From: Clostridiales bacterium
GTDB taxonomy: Bacteria > Bacillota > Clostridia > Christensenellales > CAG-314
Reading direction: 5' to 3'
DNA: 24,867 bases
NCBI GenBank assembly: GCA_003537755.1
Contig: DPQS01000062.1
Coordinates: 1-24,867, forward strand
A program made the position numbers and the translations under genes. This document shows positions 7,140-15,250 of this stretch, piece by piece. A model generated the notes under the pieces. The model searched no databases and was not told the origin of the DNA. It saw only the letters and a list, made by a program, of their open reading frames with translations. The first letter of the stretch is position 1. Every line of letters starts with the position of its first letter.

Positions 7140-9800
7140 TTACTTACTTTTCTTTCTGTGGAAAGCGCGGAAGACAAGTTTCTGCAATTCCACAATCGGA
7201 ATGATGCTGAACGCCAGTGCAAGTGCGATTACGTATTCCGTAAAGTTGATTATTGCGTTGCCGTTTGCGTCTGCAAAGTGGAAGAAACTGTTGACTCCGG
7301 GCACAAAAATCACGGCGGTGGTCAGCACAAGCGAACTAATCATTGCAACCCACAGCAACTTGTTGTGCGACTTCAGGCTGAACACGCTCTTGTGCATGCT
7401 GCGTGCGTTGTACGCATGGAACAATTCCGCCATGGACAGCGCAAGAAATGCCATTGTCATGCCCTGGTTGCTTTGCAAGCCGCTGTGTTCTATTGTTTCT
7501 CCGATAAAGTACGCCGCAAGCGTAATGCCTGCAAGCACTATTCCGTGAAATACTACGTTTATGCCCAGTCCGCCCGCAAAAATGTTTTCGTCTTTTTTAC
7601 GCGGCAGACGGCTCATCGTGTCTTTCTCGGCGGGTTCCATGCCAAGCGCGACGGCAGGCAGACAGTCGGTTACAAGGTTTATCCACAGCAAGTGGCTGGG
7701 CAGAAGCAGTGTAAAACCGCAAATGCTTGCTATAAACACGGCAATTACTTCGGCGAGGTTGCTGCTGAGCAGAAATTGTATTGCCTTACGGATGTTGTCG
7801 TAGATACGGCGACCTTCGCCTACGGCGGTAACGATGGTGGCAAAGTTGTCGTCCGACAGCACCATGTCGGCGGTTGCTTTGGTTACGTCGGTACCGGTAA
7901 TGCCCATGCCTACGCCTATGTCGGCGGACTTGATACTGGGTGCGTCGTTTACGCCGTCACCGGTCATTGCGCACACTTTGCCGAGTTTCTTCCAGGTGTT
8001 GACGATACGCACCTTATGCTCCGGCTGCACGCGTGCGTATACGGAGTAGTTGCCGATTACCTGCTCGAATTCCTCGTCGCTCAGCGTGTCCAGTACACTT
8101 CCCAGAATTGCCTGCGACGGGTCGGTGATTATCCCCAGTTGCATTGCGATTGCCACGGCAGTGTCGATGTGGTCGCCGGTAATCATAATGGGACGGATAC
8201 CTGCTTCGCGGCACTGCTGTATTGCGCCGATTACTTCGGGACGTACCGGGTCAATCATTCCGCACAAGCCTACAAACACCATGTCGTGTTCGATTGCTTC
8301 GGGCGTTACGTCCTCGGGCAGAGAGTCGTGGTACACAAGCGCGGCGGCAAGTACGCGCAAAGCCTTGTCTGCCATTGCTTTGTTGGCGGCAAGTATTTCT
8401 GCACGCATTTCGTCGGTTAAAGGTACCACTTTGTCATCTTTAACAGCCTTTGTGCAACGTTTCAGTATTTCGTCGGGCGCGCCCTTGGTGTACTGTACAA
8501 CCTTGTTGCCGACTTTGTGCAATGTGCTCATCATCTTGCGCATGCTGTCAAACGGTGCTTCGGCAACGCGCGGCATAGAGTCTTCCAGTTTGTCCTTTGC
8601 CAGCCCTTCGGCGTTGGCGTAGTTGACAAGTGCGCACTCGGTGGGTTCGCCTACCGCCTGTCCGTCGTTAAGTTGGGCGTCGCTGCACAAAGCCATTGCG
8701 GTGGCAAGCAGTTTTTTGTCGTCGCCATAAGTGTCTACGACGGTCATTTTGTTTTGCGTAAGTGTGCCTGTTTTGTCCGAGCAGATAATTTCGGCGCAGC
8801 CCAGTGTTTCCACCGCTGTAAGTTTGCGGATGACGGCGTTTTTCTTGCTCATGTTTGTTACGCCGATACTCAGCACGATTGTGACGGTGGTGGCAAGACC
8901 TTCGGGTATTGCCGCGACAGCCAGACCGACTGCAACCATAAACGAATTTATTATTACTTCCGCGCTGACGGTGTTGGTTACAAACGCCTTGACAAGGTTG
9001 AACGCAAACATCACAACGCAGATGATAAGAATACCGACGGTCAGCACTCTGGAAAGTTGACCCATCTTTATTTGCAACGGTGTTTCTTCTTCTTTTGCCT
9101 GCGCAAGCACGTTGGCGATTTTGCCCATTTCGGTAGCCATGCCGGTTGCGACTACCACGGCTTTTGCACGTCCGTAAGCAATGGTGCTGCCCATGAACAG
9201 CATATTTTTGCGGTCGCCGAGCGCGACTTTGCCGTCGATTGCATGCTCGAATTTGTCCACGGGCACGCTTTCACCTGTCAGCGCGGCTTCCTCTACCTTG
9301 CAACTGGCAACTTCCAGTATGCGGCAGTCGGCAGGTACGCTGTCGCCTGCTTCAAGCAGCACAATGTCGCCGACAACAATGTCACAGCTGTTTACAAATT
9401 GCATTTTGCCGTCGCGCAGCACCTTGCAGTGCGCTTCGGTCATGTTTTGCAGGGCTTCTATTGCCTGTTCGGCTTTGCTTTCCTGCACGACGCCGAGAAT
9501 GGCATTAAGCAGTACAACCGCCGCAATGATGATGACGTCGGCAAAGTCCTGCACCGTCGGGCTTGCTTCCTGCACGAGCGTCAGCACAAGGCTTACCACG
9601 GCTGCAATCATCAGAATGATTATCATCGGGTCGGACAGTTGCTTGAAAAACTTGACGATTATCGGCGTTTTTTTGCCTTCGGCAAGTTTGTTTTTGCCGT
9701 TTGCGGCAAGACGGTGTTGTGCCTCTTCGGTGGACAAACCGCCTGACTGCGAGCCGACTTCGCCAAGTACCGCGTCGGATTCGTTTTGGTAGTAGTTCAT
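7140..9800 (-). CDS. P-type cation ATPase, Ca2+ type (possible Mn2+ exporter)
   Basis: An 886-residue P2A-type ATPase, probably exporting Ca2+ and/or Mn2+ across the plasma membrane. Seen in order: cation-ATPase N domain (1-50), membrane pair at about 55-105, TGES at 175-178 (actuator), PEGL at 299-302 in M4, phosphorylated Asp342 in DKTGTLTQNKM, GDGVNDAPSIKSADIG in the P domain, SSNLAEV in M5, NLVTDCLPA in M6 and a Glu-containing M8 (FLALSMAELF). The M4, M5, M6 and M8 residues resemble the SERCA Ca2+ ligands. The start is ATG 9800 after AAGGAG; the frame stays open 16 codons further upstream, but that lies in the riboswitch terminator region. A yybP-ykoY Mn2+ riboswitch in the leader argues that Mn2+ is a physiological substrate. 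Confidence 0.93.
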   Translation of the reverse strand: MNYYQNESDAVLGEVGSQSGGLSTEEAQHRLAANGKNKLAEGKKTPIIVKFFKQLSDPMIIILMIAAVVSLVLTLVQEASPTVQDFADVIIIAAVVLLNAILGVVQESKAEQAIEALQNMTEAHCKVLRDGKMQFVNSCDIVVGDIVLLEAGDSVPADCRILEVASCKVEEAALTGESVPVDKFEHAIDGKVALGDRKNMLFMGSTIAYGRAKAVVVATGMATEMGKIANVLAQAKEEETPLQIKMGQLSRVLTVGILIICVVMFAFNLVKAFVTNTVSAEVIINSFMVAVGLAVAAIPEGLATTVTIVLSIGVTNMSKKNAVIRKLTAVETLGCAEIICSDKTGTLTQNKMTVVDTYGDDKKLLATAMALCSDAQLNDGQAVGEPTECALVNYANAEGLAKDKLEDSMPRVAEAPFDSMRKMMSTLHKVGNKVVQYTKGAPDEILKRCTKAVKDDKVVPLTDEMRAEILAANKAMADKALRVLAAALVYHDSLPEDVTPEAIEHDMVFVGLCGMIDPVRPEVIGAIQQCREAGIRPIMITGDHIDTAVAIAMQLGIITDPSQAILGSVLDTLSDEEFEQVIGNYSVYARVQPEHKVRIVNTWKKLGKVCAMTGDGVNDAPSIKSADIGVGMGITGTDVTKATADMVLSDDNFATIVTAVGEGRRIYDNIRKAIQFLLSSNLAEVIAVFIASICGFTLLLPSHLLWINLVTDCLPAVALGMEPAEKDTMSRLPRKKDENIFAGGLGINVVFHGIVLAGITLAAYFIGETIEHSGLQSNQGMTMAFLALSMAELFHAYNARSMHKSVFSLKSHNKLLWVAMISSLVLTTAVIFVPGVNSFFHFADANGNAIINFTEYVIALALAFSIIPIVELQKLVFRAFHRKKSK

Positions 9801-9831
9801 TTTCTTCTCCTTGTAGTAGGTCGATGTAATT

Positions 9832-9881
9832 AAAAAAGACTCACGCAACCGAAAAATATTGTCAATCGGTCACGTGAGTCT
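9832..9881 (-). terminator. Riboswitch-controlled intrinsic terminator (attenuator) in the ATPase leader
   Basis: Stem AGACTCACG (9837-9845) with CGTGAGTCT (9873-9881), continued after a 2-bp mismatch by ACCGA with TCGGT. On the minus strand it is followed by six T residues (9837-9832). It lies ahead of the ATPase start codon and shares bases 9872-9876 with riboswitch helix P1, so the two structures exclude each other. Confidence 0.85.
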
Positions 9882-9972
9882 CATTTTTTTACAACGTTGC
9901 CAGACGGCGTTTGCCGTCGTGAAGTTGTTGGCAATGTTTCGCAAAAATTGCGCAAATTACTCCCCCACATAT
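9871..9972 (-). ncRNA. yybP-ykoY (Mn2+) riboswitch aptamer
   Basis: The minus-strand leader contains the hallmark loop GGGGGAGTA next to helix P1, a short P2 hairpin (about 9936-9956), a GACGGC-AAAC-GCCGTC hairpin inside TTGCCA...TGGCAA pairing, and the 3' conserved ATGAGAC. P1 forms between ATGTG (complement of 9966-9970) and CACGT (complement of 9872-9876). Known yybP-ykoY RNAs bind Mn2+ and usually switch expression on; here P1 formation would sequester the 5' arm of the terminator, giving read-through. The motif is recognised by eye, not by covariance model. Confidence 0.8.
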
Positions 9973-10009
9973 TAAGTTGTGAGGCGGCGCAAAGCCAACC
10001 TTCTGCCAT

Positions 10010-10038
10010 ATTATATATTATGTAGTCGGCATTGTCAA
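10010..10038 (-). promoter_or_regulatory. Consensus sigma-70 promoter for the riboswitch-ATPase unit
   Basis: On the minus strand: TTGACA (10038-10033), exactly 17 bp, TATAAT (10015-10010). Both hexamers are perfect consensus. Transcription from about 10003 gives a leader of about 200 nt containing the riboswitch. Such a strong promoter suits control by attenuation rather than at initiation. Confidence 0.85.
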
Positions 10039-10260
10039 CTTACTTGAGAAAAAATATTTATAGACGGGGTTAATTTTGTTACCGCCGATAATTTTCTCGC
10101 GTGTGGCAAAACGCGATTGCGCTTTTGGCTGCGGGCGACTTTTGCGTGGCGCAGTTTGTCGGCACGGGGCATTTTGCGTGCGTTGCGGGTACGGCGTGTA
10201 ATTGCGGCAGCGGTAATACAGGCGGTTGTTGTGACACATCGGCGGCTGTCAATCAAATCG
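10039..10260. other. Gene-free stretch between divergent ATPase and marR promoters
   Basis: No gene is supported. A 61-codon Cys/Gly-rich frame at 10101-10286 lacks a ribosome binding site and overlaps the marR promoter. No repeat or clear operator is recognised. Confidence 0.5.
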
Positions 10261-10289
10261 TTGACTTTACCGACGAAGTTTGGTAAAAT
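10261..10289 (+). promoter_or_regulatory. Sigma-70-type promoter for marR-thioesterase
   Basis: TTGACT (10261-10266), 17-bp spacer, TAAAAT (10284-10289). The leader then carries a hairpin, ATTCGGT (10319-10325) with ACCGAAT (10337-10343), ending one base before the GGAGG (10345-10349) of marR, so it might influence translation. Confidence 0.7.
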
Positions 10290-10353
10290 CATATGTAATT
10301 AAACTGCCAAGAAAAGACATTCGGTTGCGGTGCGTGACCGAATCGGAGGTTAC

Positions 10354-10794
10354 ATGAGCAAGCCCCTTACGGAAATGGTGGAACTGATTTTCGAGTACTA
10401 TCCGCGTGTGCGAAAATCGTTCCGCAATCTGGTGTCAATAAAAGACGTCCCCATATCCATGACGCAACTTACCTGCCTCAACATACTGGACAAAAACGAG
10501 TACCTGTCCATGACGGAACTGGCAAACGACCTTAACATGAGCAATCAGCAACTTACCAAGGTTGTGGACGTGCTTGTCGGCTTTGACATGGCGGAGCGTT
10601 ACGTAGATCCCAACAATCGTCGCAAAATCTGTGCAAAGGTTACGCCGCACGGACGTGAAACGCTTGCCGCGCTGAAAAGCGAAGTCAACCGCAAGCTGAC
10701 CTTTGTTTTGCGCAAAGCCAGCGACGAGGACGTGGACAAACTGTACGAAAGCATAAACTGCTTTGCCGTATTTTTCGGCTACGATAAGGACTGA
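10354..10794 (+). CDS. MarR-family transcriptional regulator
   Basis: A 146-residue winged-helix dimeric regulator. The helix-turn-helix and wing are at about 50-100: LSMTELANDLNMSNQQLTKVVDVLV, then the wing RYVDPNNRRKICAKVTPHG, with the RR and Thr-Pro-x-Gly typical of MarR. The start at ATG 10354 follows GGAGG; an earlier in-frame GTG at 10330 has no such site. The stop is one base ahead of the thioesterase ATG, so the two are co-transcribed and probably translationally coupled. MarR proteins such as FabT govern fatty-acid synthesis, so a lipid-linked role is a reasonable inference. Confidence 0.85.
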   Translation: MSKPLTEMVELIFEYYPRVRKSFRNLVSIKDVPISMTQLTCLNILDKNEYLSMTELANDLNMSNQQLTKVVDVLVGFDMAERYVDPNNRRKICAKVTPHGRETLAALKSEVNRKLTFVLRKASDEDVDKLYESINCFAVFFGYDKD

Positions 10795-10795
10795 T

Positions 10796-11524
10796 ATGTT
10801 ACCGCAAAAGACCTTTTTGAAACGTCGCTACGAACTGTTTGAAAGCGACTTCGATGTAAACAACAACATCAGACTCAACCGCTTTATGCAACTGTTGCAA
10901 AATGCCGCAACCGAACACGCCGAAAAGCTGGGCTTTGGCTGGGACGCTCTCAATGCGTGCAACGTGCTGTGGGTGCTAAGCAAGGTAAAAATCGTATTTC
11001 ACGCGCCGATTGTAAAGGGCGCGACCTGTCTGGACATTGTTACCTGGCCCAAGGCACCCAACAAATTTTTTGCAGACAGACTGTTTGAAGTGTACGACGA
11101 CAAAGGCGCGCACGTGGCAAGCGTCCTGTCGGTGTGGGTTGTCATTGACAAGACGGCTCGCAGAATGGTTTCCGCAGACAGACTTGCCGACCTGTACAAA
11201 GCCGACTTTGACGAAGCGACTGTGGACGTTACGGCGGACTTCGTTCGCCTGAGAAACGGCGACGACTTTGCGCCTGCATACACGCTGCCCGTCATGCGCA
11301 GTCTGCTGGACGTAAACAAGCATGTAAACAATACAAACTATGTTACTTTGGCAAGCGACGCGACAAGCGGACAAATGCCGGGCGTACTGGAAATAGTGTA
11401 CCACAAGGAAATCGTCGGCGGCAACATCGAAGTTTCCGTGCGCCGCGGCGACAATTGCGAGGACGTGGTGGGTGTTGTGGACGGCGTGTTGTGTTTTACG
11501 GTTCATTTCGAATACAAATTTTAA
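10796..11524 (+). CDS. Acyl-ACP thioesterase
   Basis: A 242-residue double-hotdog thioesterase of the FatA/FatB-like bacterial family, hydrolysing acyl-ACP to release free fatty acid. The N-terminal hotdog contains YELFESDFDVNNNIRL and the VLSKVKIVFHAPI strand. The C-terminal hotdog carries the catalytic block DVNKHVNNTNYV, with Asp172, Asn174 and His176 aligning with the plant FatB Asp-Asn-His set. AAGGA lies just upstream of the ATG, inside the marR end. It is the second gene of a two-gene unit ending at the terminator at 11530-11565. Chain-length preference cannot be read. Confidence 0.88.
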   Translation: MLPQKTFLKRRYELFESDFDVNNNIRLNRFMQLLQNAATEHAEKLGFGWDALNACNVLWVLSKVKIVFHAPIVKGATCLDIVTWPKAPNKFFADRLFEVYDDKGAHVASVLSVWVVIDKTARRMVSADRLADLYKADFDEATVDVTADFVRLRNGDDFAPAYTLPVMRSLLDVNKHVNNTNYVTLASDATSGQMPGVLEIVYHKEIVGGNIEVSVRRGDNCEDVVGVVDGVLCFTVHFEYKF

Positions 11525-11529
11525 CAATT

Positions 11530-11565
11530 CGGTCGCTACCTTAGCGTGGCGACCGTTTTTTTTAC
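11530..11565 (+). terminator. Intrinsic terminator after the thioesterase
   Basis: CGGTCGC (11530-11536) pairs with GCGACCG (11549-11555), with possible inner GCTA/TAGC pairing, followed by a run of T. It starts 5 nt beyond the stop codon. Confidence 0.88.
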
Positions 11566-11621
11566 GTCATCTTTCCGTACTGCTATATCGATAGTGATAT
11601 ACCGGTATGCAAATAGAATAG

Positions 11622-11650
11622 TTGAGTTTTTTTTTGTTTAGTGTTATTAT
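11622..11650 (+). promoter_or_regulatory. Promoter ahead of the malate/lactate dehydrogenase gene
   Basis: TTGAGT (11622-11627), 17 bp (including a T run), TATTAT (11645-11650). It implies a leader of about 150 nt before ATG 11809. A regulator site (for example Rex) was looked for and not recognised. Confidence 0.5.
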
Positions 11651-11808
11651 ATAAACAATCAAAATGGGGAACTTTGGGAGAAAATGCCCGAAGTTGACTT
11701 TTGATGTAACGTTGAGCGACCTTTTCAGGCAAAATCCGCAAGAAAAATCGCATGCGGACGCCAACGAAAAACGGCAAAACTACCAACTACCAAGGAGGAC
11801 TATTCGGT

Positions 11809-12759
11809 ATGAACAAGGTAACTATCATCGGCTCCGGACGCGTAGGTTCGACAATCGCATATTCGCTTACGTGCCGCGGACTGGCTCAGGAAATCGTCAT
11901 CATCGACATCGCCGCCGACCGCGCTATGGGCGAAGCGCAGGACATTCGTCAGGGTCTCAGCTACGACAGCAGCTGCATCGTGTATGCAGGCAACTACGAG
12001 GACGCAAAGGGTTCGGACATCGTCATCATCACGTCCGGTATCGCTCGTAAACCCGGTCAATCCCGTCTGGAACTGATTCAGACAAACATCGGCATTCAGA
12101 AGTCAATCATTCCTCAGATCACAAAATACGCACCCGACGCGGTGTACATCATGGTAAGCAACCCGGTAGACATCCTGACCTACTCTTTCTGCCGTCTGTC
12201 CGGCGTCCCCGAAAACAGAGTAATCGGCAGTGGCGCAATCATCGACACGGCACGTCTTCGCAGCCGTATCGCAGATTACTGCGGACTGGAAGTAGGCAAC
12301 GTACACGCTTACATGTTCGGCGAACACGGCGACAGCGGATTTACCCCGTGGAGTCTTGCGCGTATCGCAGGTATGCACGTTGACGAGTATCAGGCGGCTG
12401 TCGAGTCGGAAGAAAACCAGATCTTCACAACCAAAATCGACATCCCCGAAATCGAAAAATATGTGCGCGAATCGGGCAGCAAAGTTATTTCCCGCAAGGG
12501 CGCAACCTTCTACGCAATCGCAAGCACCGTTTGCTACATCGTCAAGGCGGTTCTGACGGGCAGCAACACGGCAATGACCGTTTCCGCAATGATGCACGGC
12601 GAATACGGCATCGACGACGTTTGCCTCAGCACCCTCAACATCGTGGGACGCAACGGTATCGTTGGCAAAATCAACAGCAAACTTACCGACGAGGAAGTTG
12701 CCAAACTTCAACACAGCGCAGACGTACTTAAAGGCACAATCGCACAGGTTACGCTGTAA
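11809..12759 (+). CDS. LDH-fold 2-hydroxyacid dehydrogenase, predicted malate dehydrogenase
   Basis: A 316-residue NAD-dependent enzyme of the lactate/malate dehydrogenase family. Seen: nucleotide loop GSGRVG at 8-13, Asp33 (NADH preference), SNPVD at 117-121, catalytic Asp146, substrate Arg149 and catalytic His173 in GEHGD. The GEHGDSG and GSGAIIDTARLR blocks are lactate-dehydrogenase-like. However, the specificity loop reads ARKPGQSR (79-86): Arg80 stands where LDHs have Gln (Gln102 in classical numbering) and MDHs have Arg. The Q102R change is known to convert LDH to malate dehydrogenase activity, and fumarase lies next door, so oxaloacetate reduction is the likely job. ATG 11809 follows AAGGAGG with a longish 10-nt spacer. 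Confidence 0.85.
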   Translation: MNKVTIIGSGRVGSTIAYSLTCRGLAQEIVIIDIAADRAMGEAQDIRQGLSYDSSCIVYAGNYEDAKGSDIVIITSGIARKPGQSRLELIQTNIGIQKSIIPQITKYAPDAVYIMVSNPVDILTYSFCRLSGVPENRVIGSGAIIDTARLRSRIADYCGLEVGNVHAYMFGEHGDSGFTPWSLARIAGMHVDEYQAAVESEENQIFTTKIDIPEIEKYVRESGSKVISRKGATFYAIASTVCYIVKAVLTGSNTAMTVSAMMHGEYGIDDVCLSTLNIVGRNGIVGKINSKLTDEEVAKLQHSADVLKGTIAQVTL

Positions 12760-12842
12760 TAGTTACCGACAAACGACCTTTAACGCCGCATGGCGGTACT
12801 TGTTTGCCGCCGCCGGTGCAAATAAATAAACGGAGAAACGTA

Positions 12843-14219
12843 ATGGAATACCGTATCGAAAAAGACACAATGGGCGAAATGAAAGTGCCCGCCGACAAGT
12901 ACTGGGGTGCACAGACCGAGCGCAGCCACGAAAACTTTCTTATCGGCACGGAAGTAATGCCTCGCGAAATTACACATGCGTTCGGCATACTTAAAAAGGC
13001 AGCTGCCATCGCCAACTTCAACCTTGGTAAGTTGACCGAAGAAAAGAAAAACATCATTACCGCCGTTTGCGACGAAGTAATCAGCGGATCACTCAACGAA
13101 CACTTCCCGCTTGTGGTGTGGCAGACGGGCAGCGGAACGCAATCCAACATGAACGCCAACGAAGTAATTGCCAACCGCGGCAACCTGATTGCCGGCAGCA
13201 AACTGCTTCACCCCAACGACGACATCAACAAGTCACAAAGCAGCAATGACACCTTCCCCACGGCAATGCACATCGCCGCGGTGATTGCAATCGAGGATCA
13301 CCTGTTTCCTGCCATGGACAAACTTGCCGCAACGCTTAAACGCCTCGAGGCGGAAAACGAAGGCATCGTAAAGAGCGGTCGTACCCACTTGCAGGACGCA
13401 GTGCCCATTGCATTTTCGCAGGAAATCAGCGGTTGGCGCGCAATGATCGAAAAGACCAGAGCGCAAATCGAGCTTACCTTGCCGAGCCTTAAACAACTGG
13501 CACTCGGCGGCACTGCTGTCGGCACCGGGCTTAATGCGCCCAAGGGCTTTGACGTGGAAGTTGCCAAGCAGGTTAGCGAAATTACAGGCAAAAACTTCGA
13601 AACAAGCGACAACAAGTACCACGCGCTGACAAGCAAGGACGCAATGGTGTTCGCTCACGGCGCAATGAAGGCACTTGCGGCAAACCTTATGAAGATTGCA
13701 AACGACGTGCGCTGGCTGGCAAGCGGTCCGCGTGACGGTCTCGGCGAAATCTTTATCCCCGAAAACGAACCCGGAAGTTCCATCATGCCGGGCAAGGTTA
13801 ACCCCACTCAGTGCGAAAGCATGACAATGGTGGCGGTGCAGGTAATGGCAAACGACGTTGCCGTAAGTTTCGGCGCAAGCCAGGGCAACTTCGAACTGAA
13901 CGTGTTTATGCCGGTAATTGCCTACAACTTCCTGCAATCGGCGCGTCTGCTTGCCGACGGAATTACTTCCTTTGAGAAGAACTGCGTAACGGGTATCCGC
14001 GCAAACAAGGAAAAGATGGCTCACAACCTGCACAACTCGCTTATGCTGGTTACGGCACTCAACCCCTACATCGGTTACGAAAACGCCGCAAAGACAGCCA
14101 AACTTGCTTACAAGGAAAACATTTCCCTCAAGGAAGCGTGCGTCAAACTCGGCTTCCTGACGGCAGAACGTTTCGACGAAGTTTTCCATCCCGAACAAAT
14201 GGCATATCCCGACAAATAA
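12843..14219 (+). CDS. fumC: Fumarate hydratase, class II
   Basis: A 458-residue iron-independent homotetrameric fumarase interconverting malate and fumarate. Seen: GSGTQSNMNANEVIANR at 96-112, SGRTHLQDA with His182, and the superfamily signature GSSIMPGKVN at 311-320 followed by PTQCE. The NPTQCE continuation separates fumarase from aspartate ammonia-lyase. Length is standard. The ATG follows CGGAG. It lies 83 bp after the dehydrogenase with no strong terminator, so the pair is probably one transcript turning oxaloacetate into fumarate. Confidence 0.95.
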   Translation: MEYRIEKDTMGEMKVPADKYWGAQTERSHENFLIGTEVMPREITHAFGILKKAAAIANFNLGKLTEEKKNIITAVCDEVISGSLNEHFPLVVWQTGSGTQSNMNANEVIANRGNLIAGSKLLHPNDDINKSQSSNDTFPTAMHIAAVIAIEDHLFPAMDKLAATLKRLEAENEGIVKSGRTHLQDAVPIAFSQEISGWRAMIEKTRAQIELTLPSLKQLALGGTAVGTGLNAPKGFDVEVAKQVSEITGKNFETSDNKYHALTSKDAMVFAHGAMKALAANLMKIANDVRWLASGPRDGLGEIFIPENEPGSSIMPGKVNPTQCESMTMVAVQVMANDVAVSFGASQGNFELNVFMPVIAYNFLQSARLLADGITSFEKNCVTGIRANKEKMAHNLHNSLMLVTALNPYIGYENAAKTAKLAYKENISLKEACVKLGFLTAERFDEVFHPEQMAYPDK

Positions 14220-14472
14220 GCGTGGCGCGACTTTGAAACGAGCGACCGATTGCGGCGCGTGCGGCGATTGTGCGTGTTGTCTGTAACGTCGCTCTTTGAG
14301 TGCAAGGCAGATTGTCTGTCGCGACCGGACGTTTGCCGACCAAAAATGTGCGCAAAAAACTAATACGTCTTGTAAATTTAATGACATTTTTGTTCAAAGC
14401 AGACGGAATAACGGTCAAAGGACGCAGACAAAAAGTCGTAAAAGGCAAATACTACTAAACAAAGAGAAAACT
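14220..14472. other. 253-bp gap between fumC and hdrB
   Basis: No gene, convincing terminator or consensus promoter is seen. The hdrB ribosome binding site is weak (AAAGAGA). Whether hdrBC are co-transcribed with fumC cannot be decided. Confidence 0.4.
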
Positions 14473-15249
14473 ATGAAAATTCCTTACTATCCCGGTTGTA
14501 CGCTCAAGACGCAGGGCAAGCAGTTGGACATTTACGCCCGACTGAGTGCCGAAGCGCTTGGCGTAACAATGGAAGAAATCGAAAACTGGCAGTGTTGCGG
14601 CGGCAGTTACGGCACAAGTCGTGACGAAATCGCAACCAAACTGTCGGCGGTGCGTGCGCTTGACTACGCAAAGCACAACGGAGGCAAGTTGCTTACGCTG
14701 TGCTCGGCATGTCACAACGTGATTAAGCGCGTCAACGACGACATGGCACACGACGACAACATAAGGACAAAAGTCAACAACTACATGCAACCGGACGAGC
14801 CTTACGGCGGCGAAACGCAGGTGATTCACTACATCGAAATGTTGCGCGACATTGTGGGCTTTGACCAAATCAAAAGCAAGGTGGTTAATCCAATCGGCAA
14901 AAAGGTGGGCGCGTACTACGGATGTCTGCTACTTCGCCCCGGTAAGGTTATGGCGTTTGACAATCCCGAAAACCCCACAATCATCGAAGACTTTCTGGCG
15001 GCAATAGGCGCGGACGTGGTGAAATACCCCATGCGCAACGAGTGCTGCGGAGCATACGTAGGGCTTAAGGACGAAACCACGCCGACAAAGCGCAGCCGCA
15101 TGGTACTGGAAAGTGCAAAATCCGCCGGTGCGGAAATGATTGTCACCGCCTGCCCGCTGTGTCTGTACAACCTCAACAAGTACAATGACACCGACGTCAA
15201 AGTGGTGTACTTCACGGAATTGCTGGCGGAAGCCCTGGGGGTGAAGTAA
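14473..15249 (+). CDS. hdrB: Heterodisulfide reductase subunit B-like protein (two CCG domains)
   Basis: A 258-residue cytoplasmic protein with two cysteine-rich CCG domains. In methanogens HdrB binds two non-cubane [4Fe-4S] clusters that cleave CoM-S-S-CoB. All ten cysteines are present: Cys9, 41, 42, 77, 80 and Cys151, 191, 192, 227, 230, with spacing matching the methanogen enzyme. The clusters are therefore probably assembled and not vestigial. Its bacterial substrate is unknown, as CoM and CoB are not expected here. HdrC follows after one base. In the Flx-Hdr family it takes the high-potential branch of bifurcation; related CCG subunits also occur in TfrB and in type-E succinate/fumarate reductases, which fits the frd genes downstream. 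Confidence 0.88.
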   Translation: MKIPYYPGCTLKTQGKQLDIYARLSAEALGVTMEEIENWQCCGGSYGTSRDEIATKLSAVRALDYAKHNGGKLLTLCSACHNVIKRVNDDMAHDDNIRTKVNNYMQPDEPYGGETQVIHYIEMLRDIVGFDQIKSKVVNPIGKKVGAYYGCLLLRPGKVMAFDNPENPTIIEDFLAAIGADVVKYPMRNECCGAYVGLKDETTPTKRSRMVLESAKSAGAEMIVTACPLCLYNLNKYNDTDVKVVYFTELLAEALGVK

Positions 15250-15250
15250 A

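Noticed and set aside
7131..9746. Long plus-strand open frames opposite the P-type ATPase
   Set aside because: Composition-driven shadows rich in Cys/His; the minus-strand ATPase motifs are unambiguous.
10101..10286. 61-codon Cys/Gly-rich frame upstream of marR
   Set aside because: No ribosome binding site and it overlaps the marR promoter.
12843..14219. Aspartate ammonia-lyase
   Set aside because: GKVNPTQCE after the signature is the fumarase form; aspartase has a different continuation.
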